This document shows, piece by piece, positions 25,453 to 33,823 of a DNA stretch of 64,000 nt (positions within the stretch are counted from its first letter, which is position 1; every line of letters starts with the position of its first letter). Position numbers and translations under genes: made by a program. Source of the DNA: Curtobacterium sp. VKM Ac-1376 (lineage in GTDB: Bacteria; Actinomycetota; Actinomycetes; Actinomycetales; Microbacteriaceae); contig NZ_JADKRV010000001.1 in assembly GCF_015351025.1 (NCBI RefSeq), positions 310,001 to 374,000 on the forward strand, read 5' to 3'. The notes under the pieces are model-generated. The model ran no database searches, had not been told where the DNA came from, and worked only from the letters and a program-made list of their open reading frames with translations.

Positions 25453-27097
25453 CCAGCTGCACCGCCGAGCCGGCGCCGACGACCAGCTGCACGTGCGCGA
25501 GCTGCACGTCCGCGAAGTCGACTCGGACGCCCGGACCTTTACCGGGATCGCGGTCCCGTACGACCAGCAGGTGCCGATCAACGACTGGTTCGGCACGTAC
25601 AACGAGACGTTCGCCCGCGGGTCCGTGCAGGACTCCGACGACGCGCTCCTGTACTGGCGCCACAGCGACCCGATCGGGCGAATCACGTCGCACCGCGACA
25701 CGGACGGCGGCTGGGAGGTCACCGCCCGAATCTCCGAGACCCCGCTGGGCGACGAGGCCTACACGCTGCTGCGCGACGGCGTGGTCACGTCCATGTCGGT
25801 CGGGTTCCAGTCCGTCAGCTACGAGGTGGACGACGAGTCGGGCGACATCACTCGCACCGCCGTTCGGGTCCGTGAAGTGTCCCTCGTTCCCATGCCCGCC
25901 TACGACGGTGCCACCGTCACCGACGTTCGCCACCGCCAGCCCATCAGCAACGACCACACACCCCAAGGAGACCCCGTGGACACCGAAGAGTTCCAGCGCC
26001 GCCTGGACGCCGCGCTCACCCAGGAGCGCGCCGAGAACGGCCGCCAGTTCGACGCCCTGACGGCCCGCCTCGGCGAGCACCGCGGCGCGGACGCCCCCGT
26101 CGACAACCGCAGCGCCGGTCAGTGGATCAAGGCGTTCGTCCGCGGCGACGAGAGCACCATCCAGGCCTACGAGGACCTGATGGAACGCGCCTACGGCCCG
26201 GACGGGCAGGGCGGTGTCCTCGGCGACCAGGGCGGCCTGCGCCCCGCCTGGGTCGGCGACCTCACCCGTCTGATCGAGGACAACTCGATCCTGTCGGGCA
26301 TCTTCTCGAGCGGCACGCTCCCCGACCAGGGCGAGACCCTGGAGTTCGGCGAGCTCGACACGAACACCACGCAGGTCGCCGAGCAGGTCAACGAGGGCGA
26401 CGACCTCGTGTACGGCAAGGTGAAGGTCAAGACCCGCACCGCGCCCGTGAAGACGATCGGTGGGTACACGCAGCTGTCCCGCAAGGAGATCGAGCGCTCC
26501 AGCGTCAACATGCTCGACCTCAACCTCCGCGGCATGGCGATCGCCGCCGGCCGGAACAAGAACGTGAACCTGCGCGCCGCCGTCGCAACGCTCCGCGCCG
26601 CCCGTGTCGACGCCGACCGACCGAACGCCCGGACGGCCGTCACGATCACCGACCAGACGAAGTACACCGGATGGGTGGGCGGCATCATCGACGCCGCTGG
26701 CCTCTACGAGGACCAGGGTCTCTCGCTCGACGTCATGCTCGTGGACAAGGCCACGTTCAAGGGCCTGGCGAACATGACCGACACCACCGGCCGGCCGCTC
26801 ATGACCGTTTCCGGCACCGGCGTGAACGCCGTCGGCACTATCGCCCCCGAGGCGCTCGGTGGCAACCTCGCCGGCGTCATCGTCCGGGTCGACCCGAAGC
26901 AGGCCGACGCCACGCCGCAGTTCGTCAACAAGCTGGCCCTGCGTGCGTACAACAGCCCGCTGGTGCAGCTGACCGACTCGAACATCATCAACCTCACCCA
27001 GGCATTCTCGGTGTACTACTACGCCGCGATCGCCGCCGAGATCCCGGGCGCGCTGATCCCCGTCGTGACGAAGGACCCGGCCGCTCCGGCCGCCTGA
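25445..27097 (+). CDS. HK97-type prohead protease fused to major capsid protein
   Basis: A 550-residue open frame. Residues about 15-160 are an HK97-family prohead protease (TFTGIAVPYDQQVP, with His in YWRHSDPIGR and Ser in TSMSVGFQS, plus VSLVPMPAYDGA). A scaffold-like charged helix (about 178-215) follows, then a HK97-fold major capsid protein (AGQWIKAF, YTQLSRKEIERSS, TKYTGWVGGI, AFSVYYYAAIAAEIPGA). Protease and capsid are usually two genes; natural fusions occur in some very small siphoviruses. An in-frame ribosome binding site and GTG at 25976 could also release capsid protein alone. Confidence 0.9.
   Translation: MPDQLHRRAGADDQLHVRELHVREVDSDARTFTGIAVPYDQQVPINDWFGTYNETFARGSVQDSDDALLYWRHSDPIGRITSHRDTDGGWEVTARISETPLGDEAYTLLRDGVVTSMSVGFQSVSYEVDDESGDITRTAVRVREVSLVPMPAYDGATVTDVRHRQPISNDHTPQGDPVDTEEFQRRLDAALTQERAENGRQFDALTARLGEHRGADAPVDNRSAGQWIKAFVRGDESTIQAYEDLMERAYGPDGQGGVLGDQGGLRPAWVGDLTRLIEDNSILSGIFSSGTLPDQGETLEFGELDTNTTQVAEQVNEGDDLVYGKVKVKTRTAPVKTIGGYTQLSRKEIERSSVNMLDLNLRGMAIAAGRNKNVNLRAAVATLRAARVDADRPNARTAVTITDQTKYTGWVGGIIDAAGLYEDQGLSLDVMLVDKATFKGLANMTDTTGRPLMTVSGTGVNAVGTIAPEALGGNLAGVIVRVDPKQADATPQFVNKLALRAYNSPLVQLTDSNIINLTQAFSVYYYAAIAAEIPGALIPVVTKDPAAPAA
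25965..25978 (+). promoter_or_regulatory. internal ribosome binding site within the capsid fusion gene
   Basis: AAGGAG (25965-25970) is followed after five bases by an in-frame GTG (25976). This is the strongest Shine-Dalgarno sequence in the capsid region and falls exactly between the protease and capsid domains. Confidence 0.65.
25976..27097 (+). CDS. probable stand-alone major capsid protein from internal start
   Basis: Translation from the GTG at 25976 would give 373 residues: a charged delta-like helix (EEFQRRLDAALTQERAENG), then the full HK97-fold capsid domain. It shares the frame and stop of the fusion. If both starts are used, one mRNA supplies many capsid subunits and a few protease-bearing ones, matching the needs of assembly. 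Supported by the ribosome binding site and its position only. Confidence 0.5.
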   Translation: MDTEEFQRRLDAALTQERAENGRQFDALTARLGEHRGADAPVDNRSAGQWIKAFVRGDESTIQAYEDLMERAYGPDGQGGVLGDQGGLRPAWVGDLTRLIEDNSILSGIFSSGTLPDQGETLEFGELDTNTTQVAEQVNEGDDLVYGKVKVKTRTAPVKTIGGYTQLSRKEIERSSVNMLDLNLRGMAIAAGRNKNVNLRAAVATLRAARVDADRPNARTAVTITDQTKYTGWVGGIIDAAGLYEDQGLSLDVMLVDKATFKGLANMTDTTGRPLMTVSGTGVNAVGTIAPEALGGNLAGVIVRVDPKQADATPQFVNKLALRAYNSPLVQLTDSNIINLTQAFSVYYYAAIAAEIPGALIPVVTKDPAAPAA

Positions 27098-27099
27098 GC

Positions 27100-27420
27100 A
27101 TGGCCGACGCCGATCACGTCACCCTCGCCGAGTACGTCGGCGCGGCCGGTGACGCCGCCCTGAAGCTCGTCGCGGACTCCGCGGAAGAGGCCGAGGCGAT
27201 GGTCGACAAGCGGATCGGGACGACCGCCTACGCGGACGTCCCGCCGCCGGTCCGCCGGCGGGCCATCCTGGAGGTCGGCGCGGACCTGTACTGGCGGAAG
27301 GCGTCCCGCAACGGCGTCGTCGGGTTCGAGACCCAGGACGTGCAGCCCATGCGGCTCGCACGGGACCCGATGAGCACGGCGACGTCGATCCTCGCCCCGT
27401 GGCTGGTGGGGCTCGCATGA
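27100..27420 (+). CDS. head-tail connector (adaptor) protein
   Basis: A 106-residue helical protein beginning two bases after the capsid stop. Its layout, short helices with DAALKLVADSAEEAEAMVDKRIG, then VPPPVRRRAILEVGADLYWRKASRNGVVGF, is that of gp6-like head-tail adaptors, which dock under the portal. Position after the capsid gene supports this. Family resemblance is by pattern, so moderate certainty. Confidence 0.72.
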   Translation: MADADHVTLAEYVGAAGDAALKLVADSAEEAEAMVDKRIGTTAYADVPPPVRRRAILEVGADLYWRKASRNGVVGFETQDVQPMRLARDPMSTATSILAPWLVGLA

Positions 27421-27794
27421 GCCCCACCGCCCCGCGGGTCGAGCGGGCCGAGCAGATCGCAGCCATGATCCGCGCCGCGCTCCCCACCGACCTCGCCGCC
27501 GTCGTCGTCACGTTCAACGGCACCGAGGTCCCCCAGGGGGCACCGGACGGCGCCGTGATCGTCCTCCCGCCCCGCCTGACGTTCCCGACCTACCACCAGG
27601 TCGAGACCACCTGGGAGGTCTGCGTCACCGCCGGCCCCACCGACAACCACATCGTGTCCTGGTCCCGGGTCGACGCGATCATCGCCGCGATTGCCCCGTC
27701 CCTCGACTTCACCGAGGCCGAGCCCACGAGCTTCCAGCCGACCGCCGGCCCCGCCCTGCCCGCCTACGTCCTCACCTACACCGACCCCGAATAG
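27417..27794 (+). CDS. putative tail terminator / minor connector protein
   Basis: A 125-residue protein whose ATG overlaps the previous stop. The helix RAEQIAAMIRAALPTDLAAVVVTF, followed by VIVLPPRLTFPTYHQVETTWEVCV and SWSRVDAIIAAIA, resembles tail-terminator proteins (lambda gpU-like), which cap the tail tube. It is immediately upstream of the major tail protein gene. No separate head-closure gene is obvious, so it may serve both roles. Confidence 0.6.
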   Translation: MSPTAPRVERAEQIAAMIRAALPTDLAAVVVTFNGTEVPQGAPDGAVIVLPPRLTFPTYHQVETTWEVCVTAGPTDNHIVSWSRVDAIIAAIAPSLDFTEAEPTSFQPTAGPALPAYVLTYTDPE

Positions 27795-27804
27795 GAGCAA
27801 CCCC

Positions 27805-28239
27805 ATGGTCGCTACGTCCCACGTGCTCGGCCCCGGCTCGCTGAAGCTCGGCGAGACCGCCAGCCAGCGCGAGACCGCGCAGCAGCTCACGAAGTTCAGC
27901 ATCGAGCCCTCGACCGACTTCGAAGACGACATCCCCGTCCTGTCCGGCGAGGTCGTCGCCGGCGACGCCAAGACCGACTGGGCGCTGAAGGGCACCGCGA
28001 ACCAGGACTTCGGCCTCGACTCGTTCGAGCTGTGGTGCTACCAGCACCGCATCCAGGACGTCCCATTCCTGTTCACCCCGTCGACCGCGCACGAGGTGTC
28101 CTGGTCGGGCGTCTGCACGATCGTCCCGCTGACCGCCGGCGGCGACGTCAAGAAGAAGAACACGTCCGACTTCGAGTTCCGCGTCATCGGCGAGCCGATC
28201 CCGGTCGACGTCGACGGCACCCCGCTCGTCCTCGTCTGA
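27805..28239 (+). CDS. major tail protein (putative)
   Basis: The ATG at 27805 follows AGGAG by seven bases and gives 144 residues. The sequence is beta-rich with KFSIEPSTDFEDDIPVLSGE, FGLDSFELWCYQHRIQDVPFLF and KKKNTSDFEFRVIGEP, which fits a small tail-tube protein with a C-terminal strand ending at VLV. Position between the putative terminator and the chaperone/tape-measure genes supports the tube role. At 144 residues it is short for the family. Confidence 0.68.
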   Translation: MVATSHVLGPGSLKLGETASQRETAQQLTKFSIEPSTDFEDDIPVLSGEVVAGDAKTDWALKGTANQDFGLDSFELWCYQHRIQDVPFLFTPSTAHEVSWSGVCTIVPLTAGGDVKKKNTSDFEFRVIGEPIPVDVDGTPLVLV

Positions 28240-28619
28240 TGATCGAGACCGTCGTCCAGGTCGACGGAGCCCGTCGGCTCCGCTCGGCGCTGAAGCAAGC
28301 CGGCGACGACCTCTCGGACCTGAAGGACGCACACAAGCGCGCCGCCACCATCGCAGCGCACGCCTCGGCCGCGCTCGCCCCGTACCGCACGGGCCGGCTC
28401 CGCGCCACGATCCGTGCGTCCGGCACGAAGACCGCCGGCGTGATCCGCGCCGGCACCTCCCGCGTCCCGTACGTGGCCCCGATCCACTGGGGCTGGTCGC
28501 GACGCCACATCAAAGCTCAGCCGTTCCTGTCGGACGGCGCCCGCGACTCCGAGGGTCGCTGGCTGCCGGTCTACGAGAACTACGTCCAAAGCGCCATCGA
28601 CACCATCCAAGGAGCATGA
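28239..28619 (+). CDS. HK97 gp10-like tail-completion protein
   Basis: A 126-residue protein whose ATG overlaps the tail-tube stop. The pattern AATIAAHASAALAPYRTGRLRATIR, then GTSRVPYVAPIHWGW and QPFLSDGARDSE, is typical of the HK97 gp10/phi11 gp16 family, where the TGRLR and Y...HWG motifs are nearly invariant. Such proteins sit at the neck or tail end. Its place after, rather than before, the tube gene is slightly unusual. Confidence 0.82.
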   Translation: MIETVVQVDGARRLRSALKQAGDDLSDLKDAHKRAATIAAHASAALAPYRTGRLRATIRASGTKTAGVIRAGTSRVPYVAPIHWGWSRRHIKAQPFLSDGARDSEGRWLPVYENYVQSAIDTIQGA

Positions 28620-28622
28620 CCC

Positions 28623-28961
28623 GTGTCCAACGCAACCCTCACCATCACCCAGCACGACGGCCAGACGGTCGACGTCACCCCGAACATCGGCGACACGCTC
28701 GCGTTCGAGTCCACCCTCCGGAAGAACAAGGCGTGGGGCGGGCTCACCGACAACGCCATGCGGATGATGTTCTTCCGCGCCTGGAGCGCCGCGAAGCGCG
28801 AGGGGAAGACCACCCAGACCTGGGACGAGTTCTCGTCCGGCGAGCACGCCGTGACGGACGTCTCGTTCAAGAAGGCCGACGAGGTCGAGGCCGACCCCGA
28901 GGCCGCGGCGGTGGAGGGCCTGGGGGAATCCATCCCCGAGGGTCAGCCCACCGACTTCTAG
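28623..28961 (+). CDS. tail assembly chaperone, short form (gpG-like)
   Basis: A 112-residue protein from a GTG at 28623. It starts with an N-terminal beta domain (ATLTITQHDGQTVDV) and continues with a helical region carrying MRMMFFRAWSAAKREGK and an acidic tail (EVEADPEAAAVEGLGE). Position just before the tape measure gene and a slippery sequence near the end identify it as the gpG-like chaperone that coats the tape measure protein during tail assembly. Confidence 0.82.
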   Translation: MSNATLTITQHDGQTVDVTPNIGDTLAFESTLRKNKAWGGLTDNAMRMMFFRAWSAAKREGKTTQTWDEFSSGEHAVTDVSFKKADEVEADPEAAAVEGLGESIPEGQPTDF

Positions 28962-29080
28962 TCGCGCTGGCCCTCGAAACCGGCATCCCCGCCTCGGTCT
29001 GGCGACACGAGGACCCCGACGACATCGCAACCATGGTCGACCTGATCGGCCAACGAAACGAGGCACGAAGTGGCCGGTAA
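28623..29080 (+). CDS. tail assembly chaperone, -1 frameshift product (gpGT-like)
   Basis: A heptamer G-GGG-GAA (28922-28928) lies 30 bases before the stop of the short form. A -1 slip there joins residue 102 to a second frame with 50 codons that reads HRLLVALALETGIPASVWRHEDPDDIATMVDLI, a recognisable gpT-like sequence found in tail chaperones. The fused product would be 152 residues. The second frame has no good start of its own, and its end overlaps the tape measure start by 11 bases. Frameshifting is inferred from conservation of arrangement. Confidence 0.8.
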
Positions 29081-30872
29081 GACCGCGATTCTCGCCGTCC
29101 GCATTCTCGGCGACGCGAAGGGCGCACAGAGCGCCGCACGCGACGCCGAGAAGGCGGTCGACGGTATCCAGGAGCACGCCGAGAAGGCAGCCGCCGGCCT
29201 CCAGCTGGCCGGCGCCGCCGCCGGCGCTGCCCTGGCCGCCGGGGTCCTCGGTGCCGTCGACAACGCACAGGTCGGGAACAAGCTCGCCGGCCAACTCGGC
29301 CTCGACCCGGCCGAGTCCGAACGGCTCGGCCGGATCAACGGCGAACTGTTCGCCGAGGCCTACGGCGACAGTCTCGAGCAGGTCGCCGAGGCCTCCCGTC
29401 AGGTGATCGGCAACATCGACGGGATGCGCGACGCCAGCGACTCGATGACGAAGGACGTCACCGCCGGGGTCCTCGACGTCGCGACCACGTTCGACCAAGA
29501 CCTCGGCGGCGTCACGACCGCCATCGGGCAGCTGATGCGGACCGGCATGGCACCCGACGCCGAGGCCGCGCTCGACATCATCACGTCAGGGCTCCAGGGC
29601 AACGCCCGCGCCAGCGAAGACCTGATCGACACGTTCACCGAGTACCCGGCACTGTTCCAACGGCTCGGCCTCGACGGGCAGACCGCAACCGGCCTGATCG
29701 ACCAGGGGCTCGCCGCCGGCGCACGGAACACCGACCTCGTGGCCGACGCCCTGAAGGAATTCCAGATCCGTGCCACGGACGGCTCCGCTAGCTCGGCCGC
29801 CGGATTCGAGGCGCTCGGCCTCAACGCGCAGGAAGCGACCGCGCAGATCGCCGCCGGCGGCGAGGGCGCCGCGCAGGGCCTCGACACCGTGCTCGACCGG
29901 CTCCGCAACATGCAGGACCCCGTGGAGCGCAACGCCGCCGCGGTGAACCTGTTCGGCACCCAGGCAGAAGACCTGGGCGCGGCCCTGTTCGCCCTCGACC
30001 CGACGACCGCCGTGCAGGGACTCGGCGAGGTCGCCGGCGCCGCGAAGCGCCTGGACGAGACCGTCAGCCAGGATCAGGGCTTCGAGAAGCTGAAGCGCGT
30101 CGTCATGACCACGTTCACCGACATCGGCGCGTCGGCGCTGCCCGTGCTCGAACCGGTGCTGCTGCATCTCCAGCAGTGGGCGCCGGTGCTCGGCCCGCTC
30201 GCGCTCGTGATCGCCGTCGTCGCCGGCGCGATCACCCTCATCTCCGGCGCCATGAAGGTTTACGCGGCCGTGCAGGCCATCCAGACCGCCGCGCAGTGGG
30301 CCTCCAACGCCGCGTGGCTCGCGAACCCGATCACCTGGATCGTCCTCGCGATCATCGTCGTGCTCGGCCTCGTCATCGCCGCCGTCGTCCTCGTCGTGCA
30401 GCACTGGGACGAGATTCGCCAGACGGCCGAGGTCGCGTTCACCGCGATCGAAGTCGCCATCTCCCCGGTTGTCGACTGGATCAAGACCGCGTGGGAGTGG
30501 TGCGGGAAGCTGATCGGTCTGCTCGGCGACGTCGCAACGTTCAACATCTCCGGCGCGATCGACAAGGCCGGCGACCTGTTCGGCGGCGCCCGCTCCGCGC
30601 GCACCGTCGAGCAGGCGAGCGCGCAGACCGTCGGCGTCGCCCGGTTCGCTCGTGTCGCCTCCGTGTCGACGCTGAGTGCCACCGGCGGATGGGACGCAAC
30701 CGACCTCACCCGCTCGACAACGCCGGCGGCTTCCACGGCCGCACCGACGCACGTCACGATCGAGGTGAACACCGGCGTCGGCGACAAGACCGCGATCGGC
30801 CGCGAGGTCGCGAGCGTGCTCCGCGAGTTCTACAGGACCACCGGCCGCACGATGCCGGGGGAGGCGTCGTGA
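29070..30872 (+). CDS. tape measure protein
   Basis: A 600-residue protein from a GTG at 29070. Ala/Gly/Asp-rich helical repeats fill the first 350 residues, including AARDAEKAVDGIQEHAEKAAAG and many Q-rich helices. Two strongly hydrophobic segments lie near residues 372-392 and 422-442, as in siphovirus tape measures. At about 1.5 Å per residue it implies a short tail of roughly 90 nm. It sets tail length and helps DNA entry. It overlaps the chaperone frame upstream and the next tail gene downstream. Confidence 0.9.
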   Translation: MAGKTAILAVRILGDAKGAQSAARDAEKAVDGIQEHAEKAAAGLQLAGAAAGAALAAGVLGAVDNAQVGNKLAGQLGLDPAESERLGRINGELFAEAYGDSLEQVAEASRQVIGNIDGMRDASDSMTKDVTAGVLDVATTFDQDLGGVTTAIGQLMRTGMAPDAEAALDIITSGLQGNARASEDLIDTFTEYPALFQRLGLDGQTATGLIDQGLAAGARNTDLVADALKEFQIRATDGSASSAAGFEALGLNAQEATAQIAAGGEGAAQGLDTVLDRLRNMQDPVERNAAAVNLFGTQAEDLGAALFALDPTTAVQGLGEVAGAAKRLDETVSQDQGFEKLKRVVMTTFTDIGASALPVLEPVLLHLQQWAPVLGPLALVIAVVAGAITLISGAMKVYAAVQAIQTAAQWASNAAWLANPITWIVLAIIVVLGLVIAAVVLVVQHWDEIRQTAEVAFTAIEVAISPVVDWIKTAWEWCGKLIGLLGDVATFNISGAIDKAGDLFGGARSARTVEQASAQTVGVARFARVASVSTLSATGGWDATDLTRSTTPAASTAAPTHVTIEVNTGVGDKTAIGREVASVLREFYRTTGRTMPGEAS

Positions 30873-32299
30873 CGACGTTCGGCGTGCAGCTGCTCCTGAG
30901 CGGCCGCACGATCGCCTCGAAGTGGGACGGGACCCGCATGGTCGCGCTCAACGACCTGTCGATCGTCTGGGGCCGCGAGGACGCCTACGACGCCGCCGAG
31001 CCCGGCACCCTGTCGGCGAGCGTGATCGACCCCACCGGCGACTGGATCACCGGGGAGACCCTGGGCGGGCAGAAGATCGCCGTTGTCCGGACGTCCGCGA
31101 TCCTCGGCGACCTGATCGTGTTCCGAGGCCGCATCAGCAAGGCCAGCGCCACCCGCCGGCGCGTGTTCAACCCGGTCACGAAGACCCGCGATCCCGTCTG
31201 GGTCGTGAACATCAGCGCCGGCGACAGGCTCGCCGAGGCGGCGTCCACGATCCTCACCGGTGAGATGGGCGAGAAGTCCGTTGAGGGGCCCGGCGGATGG
31301 GGCGAGCAGAACCCCGTGACCCGCATGACGAACCTGTTCGACCGCGGCGCGGGCCGCGTCTTCAGCGCCTACGACACCGTGCCGAGCGAGGCCAACTCGC
31401 AGGGCACGATCCTCCGCCGCATGCACGGGCAGTCGGCGTCGGACCAGCGGACGTTGCTCGAGCTGATCGAGCAGGTCTACCGGCTCGTGCCGCTCGGCGT
31501 CGTCAACTACGACCCCGACGCGAACGCGGTCCGGATCGGGTCCTACGCGAAAGCATCGAGCATCAACCTCGTCTACACCGGCGGCGTCGTCCGGTTCGAC
31601 CTGCCCTCCGGCCGCGCCGTCAGCGCCGACCGGGTGGCCGTGCCAGACGGGCTCGCAGTCGAGAGCACCTCGGCCGAGGCGATCGACATCGTGCAGGTCT
31701 CCTACACCTGGTACGGCGCAGACCCGAACCTCTCCGCAGGCCAGCAGAAGCGCGTGATCTACACCGGCGGCATCCGCCAGGAGAAGACCGCACGCGGCGC
31801 GACGAGCGACAGCAACCGCATCCTGAAGTACGACACCGAAGCGATGTTCCTCGACCCCGACGAGTACGCCGCCGACAGCGTGGTGCCCTACATCAACCGC
31901 ACCCCCGGCTGGCTCGCCGAGCAGATCGTCGGGATCGTCGACACGATCAACGGGCAACTGCGGCTGCCCACCGTCCGACTGGACGACCGCCGGTTCCCGC
32001 TCGACGCCGCGACCAGTGACGTCCTCTACCGGCCGTTCCAGCTGAAGACCGCCCTGTACTTCACCGGGTCCGTGTTCAACACGCTCCCGAACGCCGGCCC
32101 CCAGTACCAGCCGATCGGCGGCACCCTCCGCTACGACCGCGGCTGGACGCACGACCTCGTGATGACGCCGGCGCAGCCCCGCACGATCACCGACCCCGAC
32201 ATCGCCGCCGTGTTCGGCACGACCTCGGCCGCGCAACTCGGCCAGTTCGACCCCGACATCCGGCTCGGCGACCTCGCCAACGTCACGACAGGACTCTGA
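30869..32299 (+). CDS. minor tail protein
   Basis: A 476-residue protein from a GTG that overlaps the tape measure stop. Sequence is beta-rich and glycine-poor with GTLSASVIDPTGDW, KIAVVRTSAILGDLIVFRGRISK and a long middle with YNPDANAV-like turns, consistent with a distal tail or baseplate hub (a Dit/Tal-like role). Being the first gene after the tape measure is the main positional evidence. No enzymatic motif is evident. Confidence 0.75.
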   Translation: MTTFGVQLLLSGRTIASKWDGTRMVALNDLSIVWGREDAYDAAEPGTLSASVIDPTGDWITGETLGGQKIAVVRTSAILGDLIVFRGRISKASATRRRVFNPVTKTRDPVWVVNISAGDRLAEAASTILTGEMGEKSVEGPGGWGEQNPVTRMTNLFDRGAGRVFSAYDTVPSEANSQGTILRRMHGQSASDQRTLLELIEQVYRLVPLGVVNYDPDANAVRIGSYAKASSINLVYTGGVVRFDLPSGRAVSADRVAVPDGLAVESTSAEAIDIVQVSYTWYGADPNLSAGQQKRVIYTGGIRQEKTARGATSDSNRILKYDTEAMFLDPDEYAADSVVPYINRTPGWLAEQIVGIVDTINGQLRLPTVRLDDRRFPLDAATSDVLYRPFQLKTALYFTGSVFNTLPNAGPQYQPIGGTLRYDRGWTHDLVMTPAQPRTITDPDIAAVFGTTSAAQLGQFDPDIRLGDLANVTTGL

Positions 32300-32301
32300 C
32301 C

Positions 32302-32775
32302 ATGTCCCGCTACACGCCCACCTACGCACTGCCGGCGTTCGCCTCCACCGACCGTGTGCGCGACCTCGCGGACATCGACTACCAGAACGCGCTGAAGCTC
32401 GAAGCGATCCTCCAGAACCAGGGCCAGCCGCCCCTGGACTCGGACCTGGCGACCCTCATGGCGCGCACGAACCTCCTGCCGTGGACGTACCCGCCGCTCC
32501 AGAACGGCTGGACCAACGACTCCGCCCAGCGGGTCCGGTACACGAAGTTCGGACCGGTCGCCTTCCTCCAGGGGCGCGCCTCCGGGGGCAACGGCACGAC
32601 GATGTTCACGCTGCCCGCCGGCTACCGGCCCGGCCAGCTGATCCGCCTCGTCGCCCTCAACGGCACCGGCTCGGCCGCGGCCCTGATGTCGTTCCCGATC
32701 GACACCGACGGCGTGGTCGCGGTCGGCACCGGCAACGACGCGAACTTCAACTGCATGTGGCTGGCGGAACAGTGA
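32302..32775 (+). CDS. minor tail protein, possible receptor-binding tip
   Basis: A 157-residue protein starting two bases after the previous stop. The N-terminal helix (DIDYQNALKLEAILQNQ) is followed by a beta domain: GWTNDSAQRVRYTKFGPVAFLQG, then MFTLPAGYRPGQLIRLVAL. This resembles the C-terminal beta domains of short phage tail-tip proteins. The exact role is not readable. It overlaps the next start. Confidence 0.6.
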   Translation: MSRYTPTYALPAFASTDRVRDLADIDYQNALKLEAILQNQGQPPLDSDLATLMARTNLLPWTYPPLQNGWTNDSAQRVRYTKFGPVAFLQGRASGGNGTTMFTLPAGYRPGQLIRLVALNGTGSAAALMSFPIDTDGVVAVGTGNDANFNCMWLAEQ

Positions 32776-33143
32776 TCGTCGCCAGCGACACCTGGGCCGA
32801 CTTCGCCGGCACCATCTGGGCCGAACCCACCACCCGGTGGATCGTCTACGCCGCTCTCGTTGTCGGCCTCGGCGTCGGAGGCTGGCGAGTCTGGCGCAAG
32901 GTCCGCCCGTGGCTCGAGGGCATCAGTCGCGACCTCGCTGTGGTCAAGCACGAGGTCAAGAACGACCACAAGACCAACTTCCGCGAGGAACAGGACGAGC
33001 GCCACGAAGCGAACGCCGGCACTCTCACGACGATCCGCGACGACGTGAAGCTCATCCTCCGCACCCTCGGCGAGCACGGCTACCGCATCGGCGAGCTCGA
33101 GCACGAAGTCGAGAACACCCGAGACAGGAGACCCGAACAGTGA
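32772..33143 (+). CDS. small membrane protein of the lysis region (DUF2746-like)
   Basis: A 123-residue protein with one membrane helix (TRWIVYAALVVGLGVGGWRVW, about residues 19-40) and a charged coiled-coil tail (VVKHEVKNDHKTNFREEQDERHE, then TTIRDDVKLILRTLGEHGYRIGELEHEVE). This layout matches DUF2746 proteins found beside phage lysis genes in actinobacteria. It may be a second holin-like or spanin-like partner; that is inference. Confidence 0.62.
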   Translation: MIVASDTWADFAGTIWAEPTTRWIVYAALVVGLGVGGWRVWRKVRPWLEGISRDLAVVKHEVKNDHKTNFREEQDERHEANAGTLTTIRDDVKLILRTLGEHGYRIGELEHEVENTRDRRPEQ

Positions 33144-33823
33144 CCCTCACCCGCCGCACCCGCGCCGACGCCTCGGCGTACGCGCTCAGCCTCGCCGGCA
33201 GCAGCCGCGACCGGCTGCCCGTCCCGTGGACCAACTCCGCTGCCATGGACGACTGCGCGGCGTTCTGCTCGCACGTCCTCTGGGGCGGCAAGCCCGGACC
33301 GATCCTCTGGGTCGACAACTTCAAGACCGCCGGCGACGGCACGTACGCCGCCGGCACCGACGACCTCGCACCGTGGGACGTCCTGATCTTCGATTGGGAG
33401 GGCAACGGCGTCGGCAACCACGTCGAGTTCATGGTCGGCGACCTCGGCAACGGCTACGTCACCACCTACGGCGCCAACGGCTCCGACAGCCGCGAGGCCC
33501 GCTACCGCACCCGCCCCGTGAGCTACATCCAGGGCCGGTTCCGCCCCCGGTGGGACACGACCCCAACCCCGATCGCTCCCAAGCCCGCCAGCACCCGCAC
33601 AGCCCCTAGGAGGCACCGCATGTACAGCATCATCCCCGTCACGAAGAACCCGAATGTGGAGGCCAACGTCGCCTACGTGTGCGGCGCGAGCGGCAAGCGC
33701 GCCCCGATCAAGAGCAGCGACGACGGCGCGCTGCTCGTCCGCTACCGCGACAACGACGGCTCCGACGCCATGCTCGCCGCGGAACTCGACATCGTCGCTG
33801 GCTACCTGAAGCGGATCAACTGA
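33140..33823 (+). CDS. endolysin with CHAP-like amidase domain
   Basis: A 227-residue protein. The catalytic domain (residues about 1-130) has Cys in MDDCAAFCSHVLWGG and His in NGVGNHVEFMVGD, with GYVTTYGANG following; this is the CHAP/NlpC pattern of peptidoglycan amidases and peptidases. A Pro/Thr-rich linker near 140-155 leads to a small C-terminal domain that probably binds the cell wall. The GTG start overlaps the upstream stop, and the holin start overlaps its stop. Confidence 0.78.
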   Translation: MTLTRRTRADASAYALSLAGSSRDRLPVPWTNSAAMDDCAAFCSHVLWGGKPGPILWVDNFKTAGDGTYAAGTDDLAPWDVLIFDWEGNGVGNHVEFMVGDLGNGYVTTYGANGSDSREARYRTRPVSYIQGRFRPRWDTTPTPIAPKPASTRTAPRRHRMYSIIPVTKNPNVEANVAYVCGASGKRAPIKSSDDGALLVRYRDNDGSDAMLAAELDIVAGYLKRIN

